DNA of 28,939 bases, from assembly GCA_002339135.1 (NCBI GenBank), contig DDJR01000079.1:1-28939 (forward strand), in the 5' to 3' direction. The notes under the pieces were generated by a model. That model saw only the letters and a list, made by a program, of their open reading frames with translations. It did no database searches and was not told where the DNA came from. Below are positions 13,919 to 21,296 of the stretch, in pieces. Every line of letters starts with the position of its first letter. The stretch's first letter is position 1. This DNA is from Flavobacteriales bacterium UBA2619 (lineage in GTDB: Bacteria; Bacteroidota; Bacteroidia; Flavobacteriales_D; Sanyastnellaceae). Both the position numbers and the translations under genes were made by a program.

Positions 13919-15738
13919 CTCGAAAAGGATTGTAATCTGACGAGTTCAGCATAATTGCCGTTTTTCTCAATTAACTCTTCGTGCGAACCCTGCTCTGTTA
14001 CTTTACCATGATCTAGCAGAACAATCTTATCAGCTTTAGAAACTGTAGAAAGCCTGTGAGCGATCACCAACACCGTCCTGTTTTTCATGGCAGCATCTAA
14101 CGCCTTTTGGACCTCGTGCTCCGAAGCGGCATCCAAAGCTGAAGTTGCCTCATCCAAGACTAAAATAGAAGGATCTCGATACAACGCTCTTGCAAGTGCG
14201 ACTCTCTGTCGCTGGCCTCCGCTTAGCTTACAACCGCTATCTCCAACTGGAGTATTTAGTCCTTCAGGCAAGCGGTTTGCAAACTCTGAAACCTGAGCAA
14301 TTTGAGACGCTCTCTCAAGACGCTCATGATCAATAATTACATCACCCAGTGCAATGTTTGAAGCAATCGAACCGTGAAACAAAATTGACTCTTGGGTTAC
14401 AACACCTAATTTTTCTCTCCATGAGCCAACAGGTATGTCTTTCAAATCTCTGCCATCGATGAAAATATTCCCCAATGACGGATCATCGAATCTAATGAGC
14501 AGATTAGAAAGCGTGGTCTTACCAGACCCTGAAGCTCCTACAAGAGCCACTACTTCACCTTTGTTAATCTCAAGGCTGAGTTCAGAAATAACTGGAATGT
14601 CTCCATATGAAAAACTGACATTTTCAAATGAGATGGCATTCTTTAAATCTAACATTTGCGCCGCGCCTTCAGGCGCATCAGGAACGGGATTGGCAACTTC
14701 CAACATTTCTTCTAGACGGTCTAAAGAAGCGACCCCTTTATGTATTCTAAACCAACCATCACTGAAGGCCCTCGCCGGTGGAATGATTTGAGAAAATATC
14801 ACCAAATATCCGATAAACCAATCCCCAGTAAGACCCGTGCTACCTTCAAGTACAATTCTTCCTCCATATCCTAGGAGGATCGCCATCACGCTAATAGAAA
14901 TAACTTCACTTACAGGAGAACTTAAATACTCTCTTCTGTACATTTTGCGCATAGCTTTAAAGTGTCTCTCATTTCTGTCGCGGAACATCTTGGAGAAAAG
15001 TCGTTCAACACCAAATGCCTTGATAATCCTCACTCCGCTTAATGTCTCTTCTAAGATATTCACCAACGAACCTAGCTCCTCCTTTCCTTTCAGAGCAGAG
15101 TGTTTTAATTTCTTTGCGATACGACTGATTAAAACCCCGCTTATGGGAAGAAAGATTAACGCAAAAATTGTCAGTTCCCAACTCAATGCGAAAAGTGCAC
15201 CAATTGAAATCAATACAATTAAAGGAGATTTAAACAACACTTCTATCGACCCTACAATACTGATTTCAACCTCGTTTAAATCTACTGTTAACCTACTCAA
15301 AACATCACCCTTTCGCGAGTCTGTAAACCAACCCATGCTCATTCCTAGCACTCTGTTGTAAGTTTTATTTCTCAAATCCCGACTTACACCTGTGCGAATC
15401 GTGGCCAAACTGTACATTGCTAAATAAGACACTGAATTCTTTAATATGGCAAGTATAATCACGGTGATACAAACAACGAACAATGCTTGACCAGTTCCTA
15501 CATCGAGAACAAAACCATCAAACCATGCACCAATCATACCTGGCCAATCAGTCGCCGTTGGCACAAATTGAGTCTCTACTTCAGTGGCTTTTCCGGCAAA
15601 TAAAATTCTTAAAAACGGCACGACACTCAAGAAAGAAAATAGCGAGAGCACGGCACCAAATGCATTCAACAATCCATTGGTTACGAGGTTCCACCTGTAA
15701 GGTCTAAAGAATGGAAAAAGAGTGACCAGTCTTCTCAT
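13915..15738 (-). CDS. ABC exporter, fused membrane and ATPase domains (MsbA/ABCB type)
   Basis: The 607 residues comprise a six-helix membrane domain (about 1-340) and an ATPase domain (about 365-607). ATPase motifs are all intact: Walker A GASGSGKT (401-408), Q-loop Gln449, signature LSGGQ (505-509), Walker B ILVLDE (525-530) and H-loop His561 in AHRLST. It would work as a homodimer in the inner membrane. Size and domain order match lipid or peptide exporters such as MsbA, but the substrate cannot be assigned from sequence. Its ATG follows the purB stop with no base between (TAAATG), and its stop overlaps the next start, so it is the middle gene of a three-gene coupled operon. Confidence 0.93.
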   Translation of the reverse strand: MRRLVTLFPFFRPYRWNLVTNGLLNAFGAVLSLFSFLSVVPFLRILFAGKATEVETQFVPTATDWPGMIGAWFDGFVLDVGTGQALFVVCITVIILAILKNSVSYLAMYSLATIRTGVSRDLRNKTYNRVLGMSMGWFTDSRKGDVLSRLTVDLNEVEISIVGSIEVLFKSPLIVLISIGALFALSWELTIFALIFLPISGVLISRIAKKLKHSALKGKEELGSLVNILEETLSGVRIIKAFGVERLFSKMFRDRNERHFKAMRKMYRREYLSSPVSEVISISVMAILLGYGGRIVLEGSTGLTGDWFIGYLVIFSQIIPPARAFSDGWFRIHKGVASLDRLEEMLEVANPVPDAPEGAAQMLDLKNAISFENVSFSYGDIPVISELSLEINKGEVVALVGASGSGKTTLSNLLIRFDDPSLGNIFIDGRDLKDIPVGSWREKLGVVTQESILFHGSIASNIALGDVIIDHERLERASQIAQVSEFANRLPEGLNTPVGDSGCKLSGGQRQRVALARALYRDPSILVLDEATSALDAASEHEVQKALDAAMKNRTVLVIAHRLSTVSKADKIVLLDHGKVTEQGSHEELIEKNGNYAELVRLQSFSR

Positions 15739-17100
15739 TTAATCAACTAAATCCGAAGAATATCCAAGGTAATTTGAAGGAGTAATCTGTCTTAACTCAT
15801 CTTTCACAGAGTTCGACACATTGAGAGATTCTATGAAAACCCGCATTGATGTTGCGTCAATTTTATCGCCAGTACGTGTTAGCTCCTTCAGTGCTTCGTA
15901 TGGCTTGGGATAGCCTTCTCTGCGAAGAATTGTTTGAATGCCTTCAGACACAACAGCCCAATTGTTCTCCAGATCCGCTTCCAAGGCGGACGTATTCAAG
16001 ACCAGTTTAGACAGTCCTTTTAACAGTGACTTGGCTGCAATGATTCCATGGCTTAAGGGGACACCTAAATTCCGTAACACGGTCGAATCTGTCAAATCCC
16101 GCTGCATTCTAGAAATAGGCAATTTTTCTGAAAAATGTCCCAACATCGCATTTGCTATTCCGAAATTTCCCTCCGAGTTTTCAAAATCGATGGGATTCAC
16201 TTTGTGTGGCATGGCAGACGAGCCTACTTCTCCTTTGACAATTTTCTGCTTGAAATAATCGATTGACACATAAGTCCAAATATCCTTGTCTAAATCCATC
16301 ATGACAGTATGCGCCCTTCTCAAAGAATCACACCAAGCTGCCAAATGATCATAATGTTCAATTTGTGTGGTCACCTTGCTCCTATGGAGACCCAGGTTAA
16401 GTTCAACAAATCGAGTTCCGAATGACAACCAATCGATGCCTGGATATGCAACTTTATGTGCATTAAACCCACCAGTAGCTCCTCCAAATTTAGCGGCATA
16501 AGTGGCGCCCGCAATTTGATTTCTTTGAATCCTGAGCCTATCCTCGAACACTCGGATTTCCTTTCCAAGTGTCACAGGGGAGGCAGCCTGTCCATGGGTC
16601 CTTGCAAGCATCGGGATAGACTTCCACTCAATTGCAAGACCATGCAATACGGCAAGCACCTCATCAATGAGGGGCAAGTAAACATCATTTGTAGCTCTTT
16701 TCAGCGAAAGCGGAATGGCGGTGTTATTCACATCCTGAGAAGTCAAACCGAAGTGCACGAATTCACTCCAATCACTCAACCCCAACTTCGCCATCTCTTC
16801 CTTGATCCAATACTCCACAGCCTTAACATCGTGGTTCGTTGTTGCTTCAAGATCCTTAATTCTCTGAGCATCCTTTTCCGAAAGATTTTGATAAAGGCCG
16901 CGCATTGCACTGAATTTATCTCTGGGAAATGAAGAAAGTTGAGGAAGCGGAAGTTCCACCAGATCTATAAAATATTTCACCTCCACTTCTACTCTGTGAA
17001 GTATTAATCCAAATTCAGACAACAGCGGAGAAAGTGCTGAAGTGTGTCTTCCGTATCGACCGTCAACTGGTGAAATCGCATTCAAGTTTGAAAGCTTCAT
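15739..17100 (-). CDS. purB: Adenylosuccinate lyase
   Basis: PurB acts twice in purine synthesis, splitting fumarate from SAICAR and from adenylosuccinate. The chosen ATG at 17100 gives 453 residues (MKLSNLNAISPVDGRYG), very close to the 456 of E. coli. The open frame extends 28 codons further to 17184, but that part reads through the divergent promoter region and lacks similarity to the family. Motifs include SPVDGRY at the start, TSQDVNNTA (substrate site), the ARTHGQ.ASP segment with its catalytic His, and the fumarase/aspartase signature GSSAMPHKVNPIDFE. It is the first gene of the purB - ABC exporter - DAHP synthase operon. Confidence 0.96.
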   Translation of the reverse strand: MKLSNLNAISPVDGRYGRHTSALSPLLSEFGLILHRVEVEVKYFIDLVELPLPQLSSFPRDKFSAMRGLYQNLSEKDAQRIKDLEATTNHDVKAVEYWIKEEMAKLGLSDWSEFVHFGLTSQDVNNTAIPLSLKRATNDVYLPLIDEVLAVLHGLAIEWKSIPMLARTHGQAASPVTLGKEIRVFEDRLRIQRNQIAGATYAAKFGGATGGFNAHKVAYPGIDWLSFGTRFVELNLGLHRSKVTTQIEHYDHLAAWCDSLRRAHTVMMDLDKDIWTYVSIDYFKQKIVKGEVGSSAMPHKVNPIDFENSEGNFGIANAMLGHFSEKLPISRMQRDLTDSTVLRNLGVPLSHGIIAAKSLLKGLSKLVLNTSALEADLENNWAVVSEGIQTILRREGYPKPYEALKELTRTGDKIDATSMRVFIESLNVSNSVKDELRQITPSNYLGYSSDLVD

Positions 17101-17134
17101 GTTAGATAGAATATTTGTTCCTGAATCTAAAAGG

Positions 17135-17142
17135 TAAAGATA
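17135..17142 (-). promoter_or_regulatory. Possible -7-like element TATCTTTA for purB
   Basis: Five of six fixed positions of TAnnTTTG match on the minus strand, 34 bases before the purB ATG. An overlapping candidate, TACCTTTT, lies six bases nearer the gene. No clear -33 element is visible, so the exact start is unsure. Confidence 0.25.
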
Positions 17143-17151
17143 CGATTTACA

Positions 17152-17159
17152 TATCTTAG
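17152..17159 (+). promoter_or_regulatory. Predicted -7-like element TATCTTAG upstream of the MBL-fold gene
   Basis: Five of six fixed positions match TAnnTTTG. The element ends four bases before the ATG at 17164, predicting a transcript that starts at or next to the start codon. Confidence 0.3.
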
Positions 17160-17163
17160 ACGG

Positions 17164-18027
17164 ATGCAACTTCATACAATTCACAACGGTAATTTTAAGT
17201 TAGACGGAGGAGCGATGTTCGGCGCAGTCCCTAAAAAGCTTTGGTCCAGAACAAATCCAGCTGACGCGAACAATTTATGCCCTTGGGCGATGAGATCATT
17301 GCTCATCGAAGACGGCAATAGATTGGTACTGATAGACTGCGGATTGGGTGACAAACAAAGTGAAAAGTTTTTTGGACATTACCATCCACACGGTGAGGAC
17401 TCCTTAGACAAATCTTTAGCCATGAAAGGGTTCTCTCGTGATGACATCACAGACGTCTTCCTCACCCACCTTCATTTCGACCATGTTGGAGGAGCTGTAG
17501 AATGGAACGACGCGAAAAATGGATACAGGCCATCCTTTAAGAATGCAACATATTGGAGCAATTCACGACATTGGAAATGGGCTACAGAACCTAACCCACG
17601 AGAGAGAGCGAGCTTTTTGAAAGAAAACATGATGCCACTTCAGGAATCTGGACAATTGAAATTTTTAGATGCTGCACAGGACAATCTTCGAATCTCCACC
17701 GGATTGGGATTTGACGCTTTTGTAGTGAACGGTCACACAGATGCACAAATGTGCCCTATCATTGACTTGGGAGACAAAACGATTGTGTTTATGGCAGACC
17801 TTCTTCCTTCTGTTGGGCATATACCCATTCCTTACGTCATGGGTTATGATACCCGTCCACTCTTGACATTAGAAGAACGTGGGCGAATATTCAACGAAGC
17901 AGCTGACAAAGGGTATTATCTCTTTTTAGAACACGATGCTACCAACGAAGTTTGTACACTCATTCAAACTGAGAAAGGACCGCGACTTGAAGAAGTGATG
18001 ACGTTAGAGACTGCTGTTGTTCGATGA
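17164..18027 (+). CDS. MBL-fold metallohydrolase (AHL-lactonase-like)
   Basis: The 287-residue cytoplasmic protein has a full metallo-beta-lactamase metal site: HLHFDH (His102, His104, Asp106, His107), His191 in NGHTDAQM, Asp212 in FMADLLP and His257 in LEHD. The SHxHxDH-type motif, followed by a long insertion and a C-terminal LFLEHDATNEV, places it nearest the N-acyl-homoserine lactonase branch of MBL hydrolases. The true substrate may be another lactone or ester; I see no luxI/luxR gene nearby. It is divergent from purB. Its TGA stop directly abuts the TAA stop of the convergent pyrD gene. Confidence 0.85.
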   Translation: MQLHTIHNGNFKLDGGAMFGAVPKKLWSRTNPADANNLCPWAMRSLLIEDGNRLVLIDCGLGDKQSEKFFGHYHPHGEDSLDKSLAMKGFSRDDITDVFLTHLHFDHVGGAVEWNDAKNGYRPSFKNATYWSNSRHWKWATEPNPRERASFLKENMMPLQESGQLKFLDAAQDNLRISTGLGFDAFVVNGHTDAQMCPIIDLGDKTIVFMADLLPSVGHIPIPYVMGYDTRPLLTLEERGRIFNEAADKGYYLFLEHDATNEVCTLIQTEKGPRLEEVMTLETAVVR

Positions 18028-19053
18028 TTATTTAACACCGTTGGCAATTTTTTTAACAAGAGAAGGGCCTTCGTAAATCATTCCAGAATAGATCTGAACT
18101 AATGAGGCTCCTGCGTCTAATTTTTCTTGCGCCGAAGCGACAGAGTCGATACCGCCAACACCAATAATGGGGAATGAACCTCCCGATTTTTTATAGATGT
18201 ATTGAATTACTTCTGTAGAGCGACTTCGGACTGGCGCCCCAGATATACCGCCTGAGCCCAAGGCTTCAACATCATCGGAATGTGCCGAGAGGTTCTTGCG
18301 ACTCACTGTCGTGTTGGTAGCAATCAGACCATCTACTCCTTCCTCAGAAATGATTGACACCACATCATCCAGTTGACCATCTGTTAAATCTGGTGCAATT
18401 TTTAGGAAAATTGGACGGGGGAATGCTTTAGACAAGTTGCATTGAACCACTTCACGAAGCAATGCGGCAAGTGGTTCACGATCTTGAAGTTCACGAAGAC
18501 CTGGCGTATTGGGCGAGCTAACATTCACTGTGAAATAGTCTACATAAGGGTAAAGAGCATCAAAGCATTTGATATAATCCGAGGCAGCCAGCTCATTAGA
18601 TGTGATTTTATTGCGCCCAATGTTTCCACCAACGATAAGGCTCACTGGACGATTCTTAAGCCTTGATATCGTGGACTGTACACCTCCATTGTTAAACCCC
18701 ATACGATTTAACAATGCCGAATCTTGGGGAAGACGGAAAAGACGAGGAAGCGGATTACCTGGCTGTGCAAGGGGTGTTACAGTTCCTATCTCAACATGAC
18801 CAAATCCCAACACATCTAATTCTCTGAGCCATCTCGCATCTTTGTCAAACCCAGCAGCAAGACCTACAACGTTTGGAAACTCGATTCCACAAATTGTGAC
18901 ACGCTTGCAAGAATCGTCTGACTTAAAGCATTGCTTTAAGAACCACGCGACACCAGGAATGTGAATTGCAAAAGTTAACATCGCCATTGAAAAATGATGA
19001 GCATTCTCCGTATTAAGCTTGAACAGCAAGGGTTTGACGAGGTTTTTATACAT
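18028..19053 (-). CDS. pyrD: Dihydroorotate dehydrogenase, quinone-type (class 2)
   Basis: PyrD oxidises dihydroorotate to orotate in pyrimidine synthesis and passes electrons to membrane quinone. The chosen ATG at 19053 gives 341 residues beginning MYKNLVKPLLFKLNTENAHH, the amphipathic N-terminal helix typical of class 2 enzymes; 11 further codons upstream are open but not conserved. FMN and substrate motifs are GLAAGFDKDA, the GTVTPLAQPGNPLPRLFR segment, MGFNNGG, and NVSSPNTPGLRELQ with the catalytic Ser of class 2. Near the C-terminus, IIGVGGI and GASLVQIYSG bind the FMN phosphate. A perfect -7 element lies four bases before the ATG. Confidence 0.96.
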   Translation of the reverse strand: MYKNLVKPLLFKLNTENAHHFSMAMLTFAIHIPGVAWFLKQCFKSDDSCKRVTICGIEFPNVVGLAAGFDKDARWLRELDVLGFGHVEIGTVTPLAQPGNPLPRLFRLPQDSALLNRMGFNNGGVQSTISRLKNRPVSLIVGGNIGRNKITSNELAASDYIKCFDALYPYVDYFTVNVSSPNTPGLRELQDREPLAALLREVVQCNLSKAFPRPIFLKIAPDLTDGQLDDVVSIISEEGVDGLIATNTTVSRKNLSAHSDDVEALGSGGISGAPVRSRSTEVIQYIYKKSGGSFPIIGVGGIDSVASAQEKLDAGASLVQIYSGMIYEGPSLVKKIANGVK

Positions 19054-19057
19054 TGCA

Positions 19058-19065
19058 CAAAGGTA
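19058..19065 (-). promoter_or_regulatory. Predicted -7 promoter element TACCTTTG for pyrD
   Basis: Exact match to TAnnTTTG on the minus strand, four bases before the pyrD ATG. A TGTG, a partial -33 match, lies at 19084-19087 with an 18-base spacer. The best single case for a leaderless mRNA in the window. Confidence 0.5.
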
Positions 19066-19153
19066 AGAAGAAGAAGATAGTTTCACATAAATTGTGGATA
19101 ACCCTGTTAATAGCGAACATAAAATAGTTCCAACAACAGTTGTTTGTGTGCTT

Positions 19154-19161
19154 TAACTTTG
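19154..19161 (+). promoter_or_regulatory. Predicted -7 promoter element TAACTTTG for the 201-residue unknown protein gene
   Basis: Exact match to TAnnTTTG, ten bases before the ATG at 19172. The bases right after it, TTGGGTCCCAA (19159-19169), form a near-perfect dyad over the expected transcription start, which might be an operator or chance. Confidence 0.4.
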
Positions 19162-19171
19162 GGTCCCAAGG

Positions 19172-19777
19172 ATGAAAAACCTAGGACTACTCAACTGGCT
19201 TTCTAAGCGAAAACTTACCGATGAAAAGGTGGCGAACATTTTCGTGAACACATCTCTAGAGATCGTAGAAGAAGGTTGGCCTCAAATTGTAGAGTTGATA
19301 AACTCTTCCCCGGAGTTTGAAAAAAGTCCTGAACTTGACCCCAAAGACTACGGTCGATTCTTGATGATCGTCGTATCAGCGAACTTGAGCTTGGTCCCCA
19401 AACACTTTGACCCAGGGGTTGACAGAGCCATTATAAAAAGATGTTGCGCCAAGTTCGGACGAGTTCTGGGTTTACCTAAAGAAGATTTTGCAAAGAAAGT
19501 AAAGGAGTTGAAAGCGTTTATGAAGAAGATTAATCATCCTTCAAAAAACACTGTTACAGCGATGACAAGAGCTGTATTCTACAAATACAAATTGATTGAT
19601 GCTCAAGACGAATACTTCAGAGACATGAATGTTCCCAATCCGATCATTATGAAAAGTTTAAGAGATGTTTTAATGAACTTTTCTTGGGACTGGGATGAAG
19701 TGATTTGTGACAATTACAAAGTTGTCATTACGGAAGATAAGTTAACCGACTTCAATCAAGAAGAAATCCTAGCCTAA
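19172..19777 (+). CDS. Conserved-looking cytoplasmic protein of unknown function
   Basis: I do not recognise this 201-residue protein. It has no signal peptide or membrane segment and is largely alpha-helical and charged. Notable segments are a Lys-rich helix (DFAKKVKELKAFMKKIN), a CC pair (IIKRCCAKFGRVLGL) and a Trp/Asp-rich patch near the C-terminus (NFSWDWDEVICDNYKVVI). The long uninterrupted frame, its codon use like that of its neighbours and a perfect promoter element upstream all say it is a real gene. It is divergent from pyrD and overlaps the convergent smpB stop by nine bases. No function is suggested by context. Confidence 0.8.
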   Translation: MKNLGLLNWLSKRKLTDEKVANIFVNTSLEIVEEGWPQIVELINSSPEFEKSPELDPKDYGRFLMIVVSANLSLVPKHFDPGVDRAIIKRCCAKFGRVLGLPKEDFAKKVKELKAFMKKINHPSKNTVTAMTRAVFYKYKLIDAQDEYFRDMNVPNPIIMKSLRDVLMNFSWDWDEVICDNYKVVITEDKLTDFNQEEILA

Positions 19778-20206
19778 GCGATCTAAATCACGGGCAATGT
19801 CTTTCTCTTTTAACGTTGAGCGCTTGTCATGTAGTTTCTTTCCTTTCGCCACCCTAAATTTTAACTTTGCATAACCCGACTTCGATATGAAGAGTAACGT
19901 TGGGACGAGTGTTATACCTACATTTTTCAACTTCTTATCAAGTTTTTTCAACTCTCGTTTTTGCAGAAGCAGTTTTCTAGGCCTTCTAGGAGATTGAAGA
20001 ATATATCCAGCATTGGGGTATTCTGTGATGTACATATTGTACACGAAAAGCTCACCACGATCGAAACGACAGTAAGATTCTCCAATCGAAGCTTTAGATG
20101 CTCTGATAGACTTTATCTCGCTCCCATTTAATTGGATACCTGCAGTAAACTCATCTTCGAGGAAGTAAGTAAACGACGCCTTTTTATTTTTAATCTCTAG
20201 AGCCAA
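19769..20206 (-). CDS. smpB: SsrA-binding protein SmpB
   Basis: SmpB binds tmRNA and is required for trans-translation, which frees stalled ribosomes and tags their nascent chains. The 145 residues show the beta-barrel core and RNA-contacting motifs: NKKASFTYFLEDEFTAGIQL, GSEIKSIR, ASIGESYCRF, RPRKLLLQK and the C-terminal basic tail KGKKLHDKRSTLKEKD that enters the decoding centre. The length is a little below the 160 of E. coli, mostly at the tail, as is common in Bacteroidota. The start is TTG at 20206, with a -7-like element four bases upstream. The tmRNA gene itself is not in this window. Confidence 0.96.
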   Translation of the reverse strand: MALEIKNKKASFTYFLEDEFTAGIQLNGSEIKSIRASKASIGESYCRFDRGELFVYNMYITEYPNAGYILQSPRRPRKLLLQKRELKKLDKKLKNVGITLVPTLLFISKSGYAKLKFRVAKGKKLHDKRSTLKEKDIARDLDRLG

Positions 20207-20210
20207 GTTG

Positions 20211-20218
20211 CGAAGGTA
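20211..20218 (-). promoter_or_regulatory. Predicted -7-like element TACCTTCG for smpB
   Basis: Five of six fixed positions of TAnnTTTG match. It ends four bases before the TTG start of smpB, the same spacing as at pyrD. Confidence 0.35.
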
Positions 20219-20266
20219 GTGAGGATAAAGTTTTGTGTGCTATGAAATTTGTTCGACCTTAGGAGA

Positions 20267-21289
20267 ATGAACATAGAGGAGATTAACAGACAGTTGTTCG
20301 ACATTCACAAGGTCGAGCTGCATTGTCATTTAGAGCTTGCATTTAGAGCTTCAACAATGCGAGAGTGGGCCATTGAAGACGGAATGGAGATTGGATCTGA
20401 TGAAGATTTTGAAAGAGAGTTTTTAATCCTAGCACCGATGGATGACCTTCCTACAGTGTTAAATAAATTTCTTCAAACCCGTGACAGATTATCTTCACTT
20501 GAAAGAATAGAAAGGCTTGCATTTGAAGCATGTGAGGACATGTATCTAAAAAGCAATGTCAGACTTCTCGAGCTTAGATACGCGCCTAGTTTCACTCTTG
20601 AAGTATTTCCAGAACTTGGCGCTGAAAAATTGCACGAAGCAATAATCAAAGGATGCAAAAGAGCCGAGATGATGTACCCCATGGCTGTGGGTTTGATTTG
20701 TTTACTCCAAAGAATTAAGACGAATAAGGAAAACATGTACTGGTGTGATTTTGCCATCGAACACAAAGGCGAGTTTTTAGCGGTCGACCTGGCAGACGAT
20801 GAAGTCGGATATCCGCCGGAACCCTTCGCTCCTATCTTCAACAAGGCAAAGGCTGCTGGACTGGGCGTCACCATTCACGCAGGCGAACCTTATTTGCCAC
20901 AAGCTCCTCAGAACATTGTCACCTCCATTGATCTTCTTCATGCTGATCGGATAGGCCACGGAGTCCAAGCGATACACGACGAAAAAGTCATCCAAAAACT
21001 GGTAGAAGAAAAGATACCCCTTGAACTTTGCCCTACCAGTAACTGGCTCACTCAAGCTGTGCCCAATTTAGCGGCACATCCATTGAAAACGCTCATGGAA
21101 ATGGGCGTTAAGACAACAATCAACTCTGATGATCCTGGAGTGATGGGAATCGATTTGATGGATGAGTATCACATCGCACACAATATTCTAGGGATGTCAA
21201 TTGATCAAATGAAACAGTGCAACTCATGGGCTGCGGAAGCGTCATACATTCCAGAGGAAAAAAAGAGGAAGGTTTGGCTTAACAAATAA
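20267..21289 (+). CDS. Adenosine deaminase-like amidohydrolase
   Basis: The 340-residue protein has the adenosine deaminase TIM-barrel motif set: VELHCHLE (the two N-terminal zinc His), VTIHAGEP (His and catalytic Glu), DRIGHGVQA (catalytic-site His), LELCPTSNW and TINSDDPGVMG (zinc Asp and neighbour). All expected metal and catalytic residues are present. The usual HLHLDGS is HCHLELAF here, so the substrate pocket may differ; adenosine is likely, but adenine or another 6-aminopurine derivative is possible. I start it at the ATG at 20267 rather than a TTG at 20249 that adds six unmatched residues. An AGGAG stands just before the ATG but too close for a normal ribosome site. It is followed after seven bases by two arylsulfotransferase-like genes. 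Confidence 0.88.
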   Translation: MNIEEINRQLFDIHKVELHCHLELAFRASTMREWAIEDGMEIGSDEDFEREFLILAPMDDLPTVLNKFLQTRDRLSSLERIERLAFEACEDMYLKSNVRLLELRYAPSFTLEVFPELGAEKLHEAIIKGCKRAEMMYPMAVGLICLLQRIKTNKENMYWCDFAIEHKGEFLAVDLADDEVGYPPEPFAPIFNKAKAAGLGVTIHAGEPYLPQAPQNIVTSIDLLHADRIGHGVQAIHDEKVIQKLVEEKIPLELCPTSNWLTQAVPNLAAHPLKTLMEMGVKTTINSDDPGVMGIDLMDEYHIAHNILGMSIDQMKQCNSWAAEASYIPEEKKRKVWLNK

Positions 21290-21296
21290 AAACACA

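Noticed and set aside
14837..15361. A 174-codon open frame on the plus strand inside the ABC exporter gene
   Set aside because: It is antisense to a well-supported gene with all ATPase motifs; its composition (Ser/Ile/Leu/Asn-rich) is what a reversed coding strand gives, and it has no recognisable motif.
16456..16932. A 158-codon open frame on the plus strand inside purB
   Set aside because: Antisense shadow of purB, which carries the complete lyase signature; no promoter or family match.
17101..17184. A longer N-terminus for purB
   Set aside because: The 28 extra residues cross the divergent promoter region and lack similarity to PurB, which starts at the MKLSNLNAISPVDGRY-type segment.
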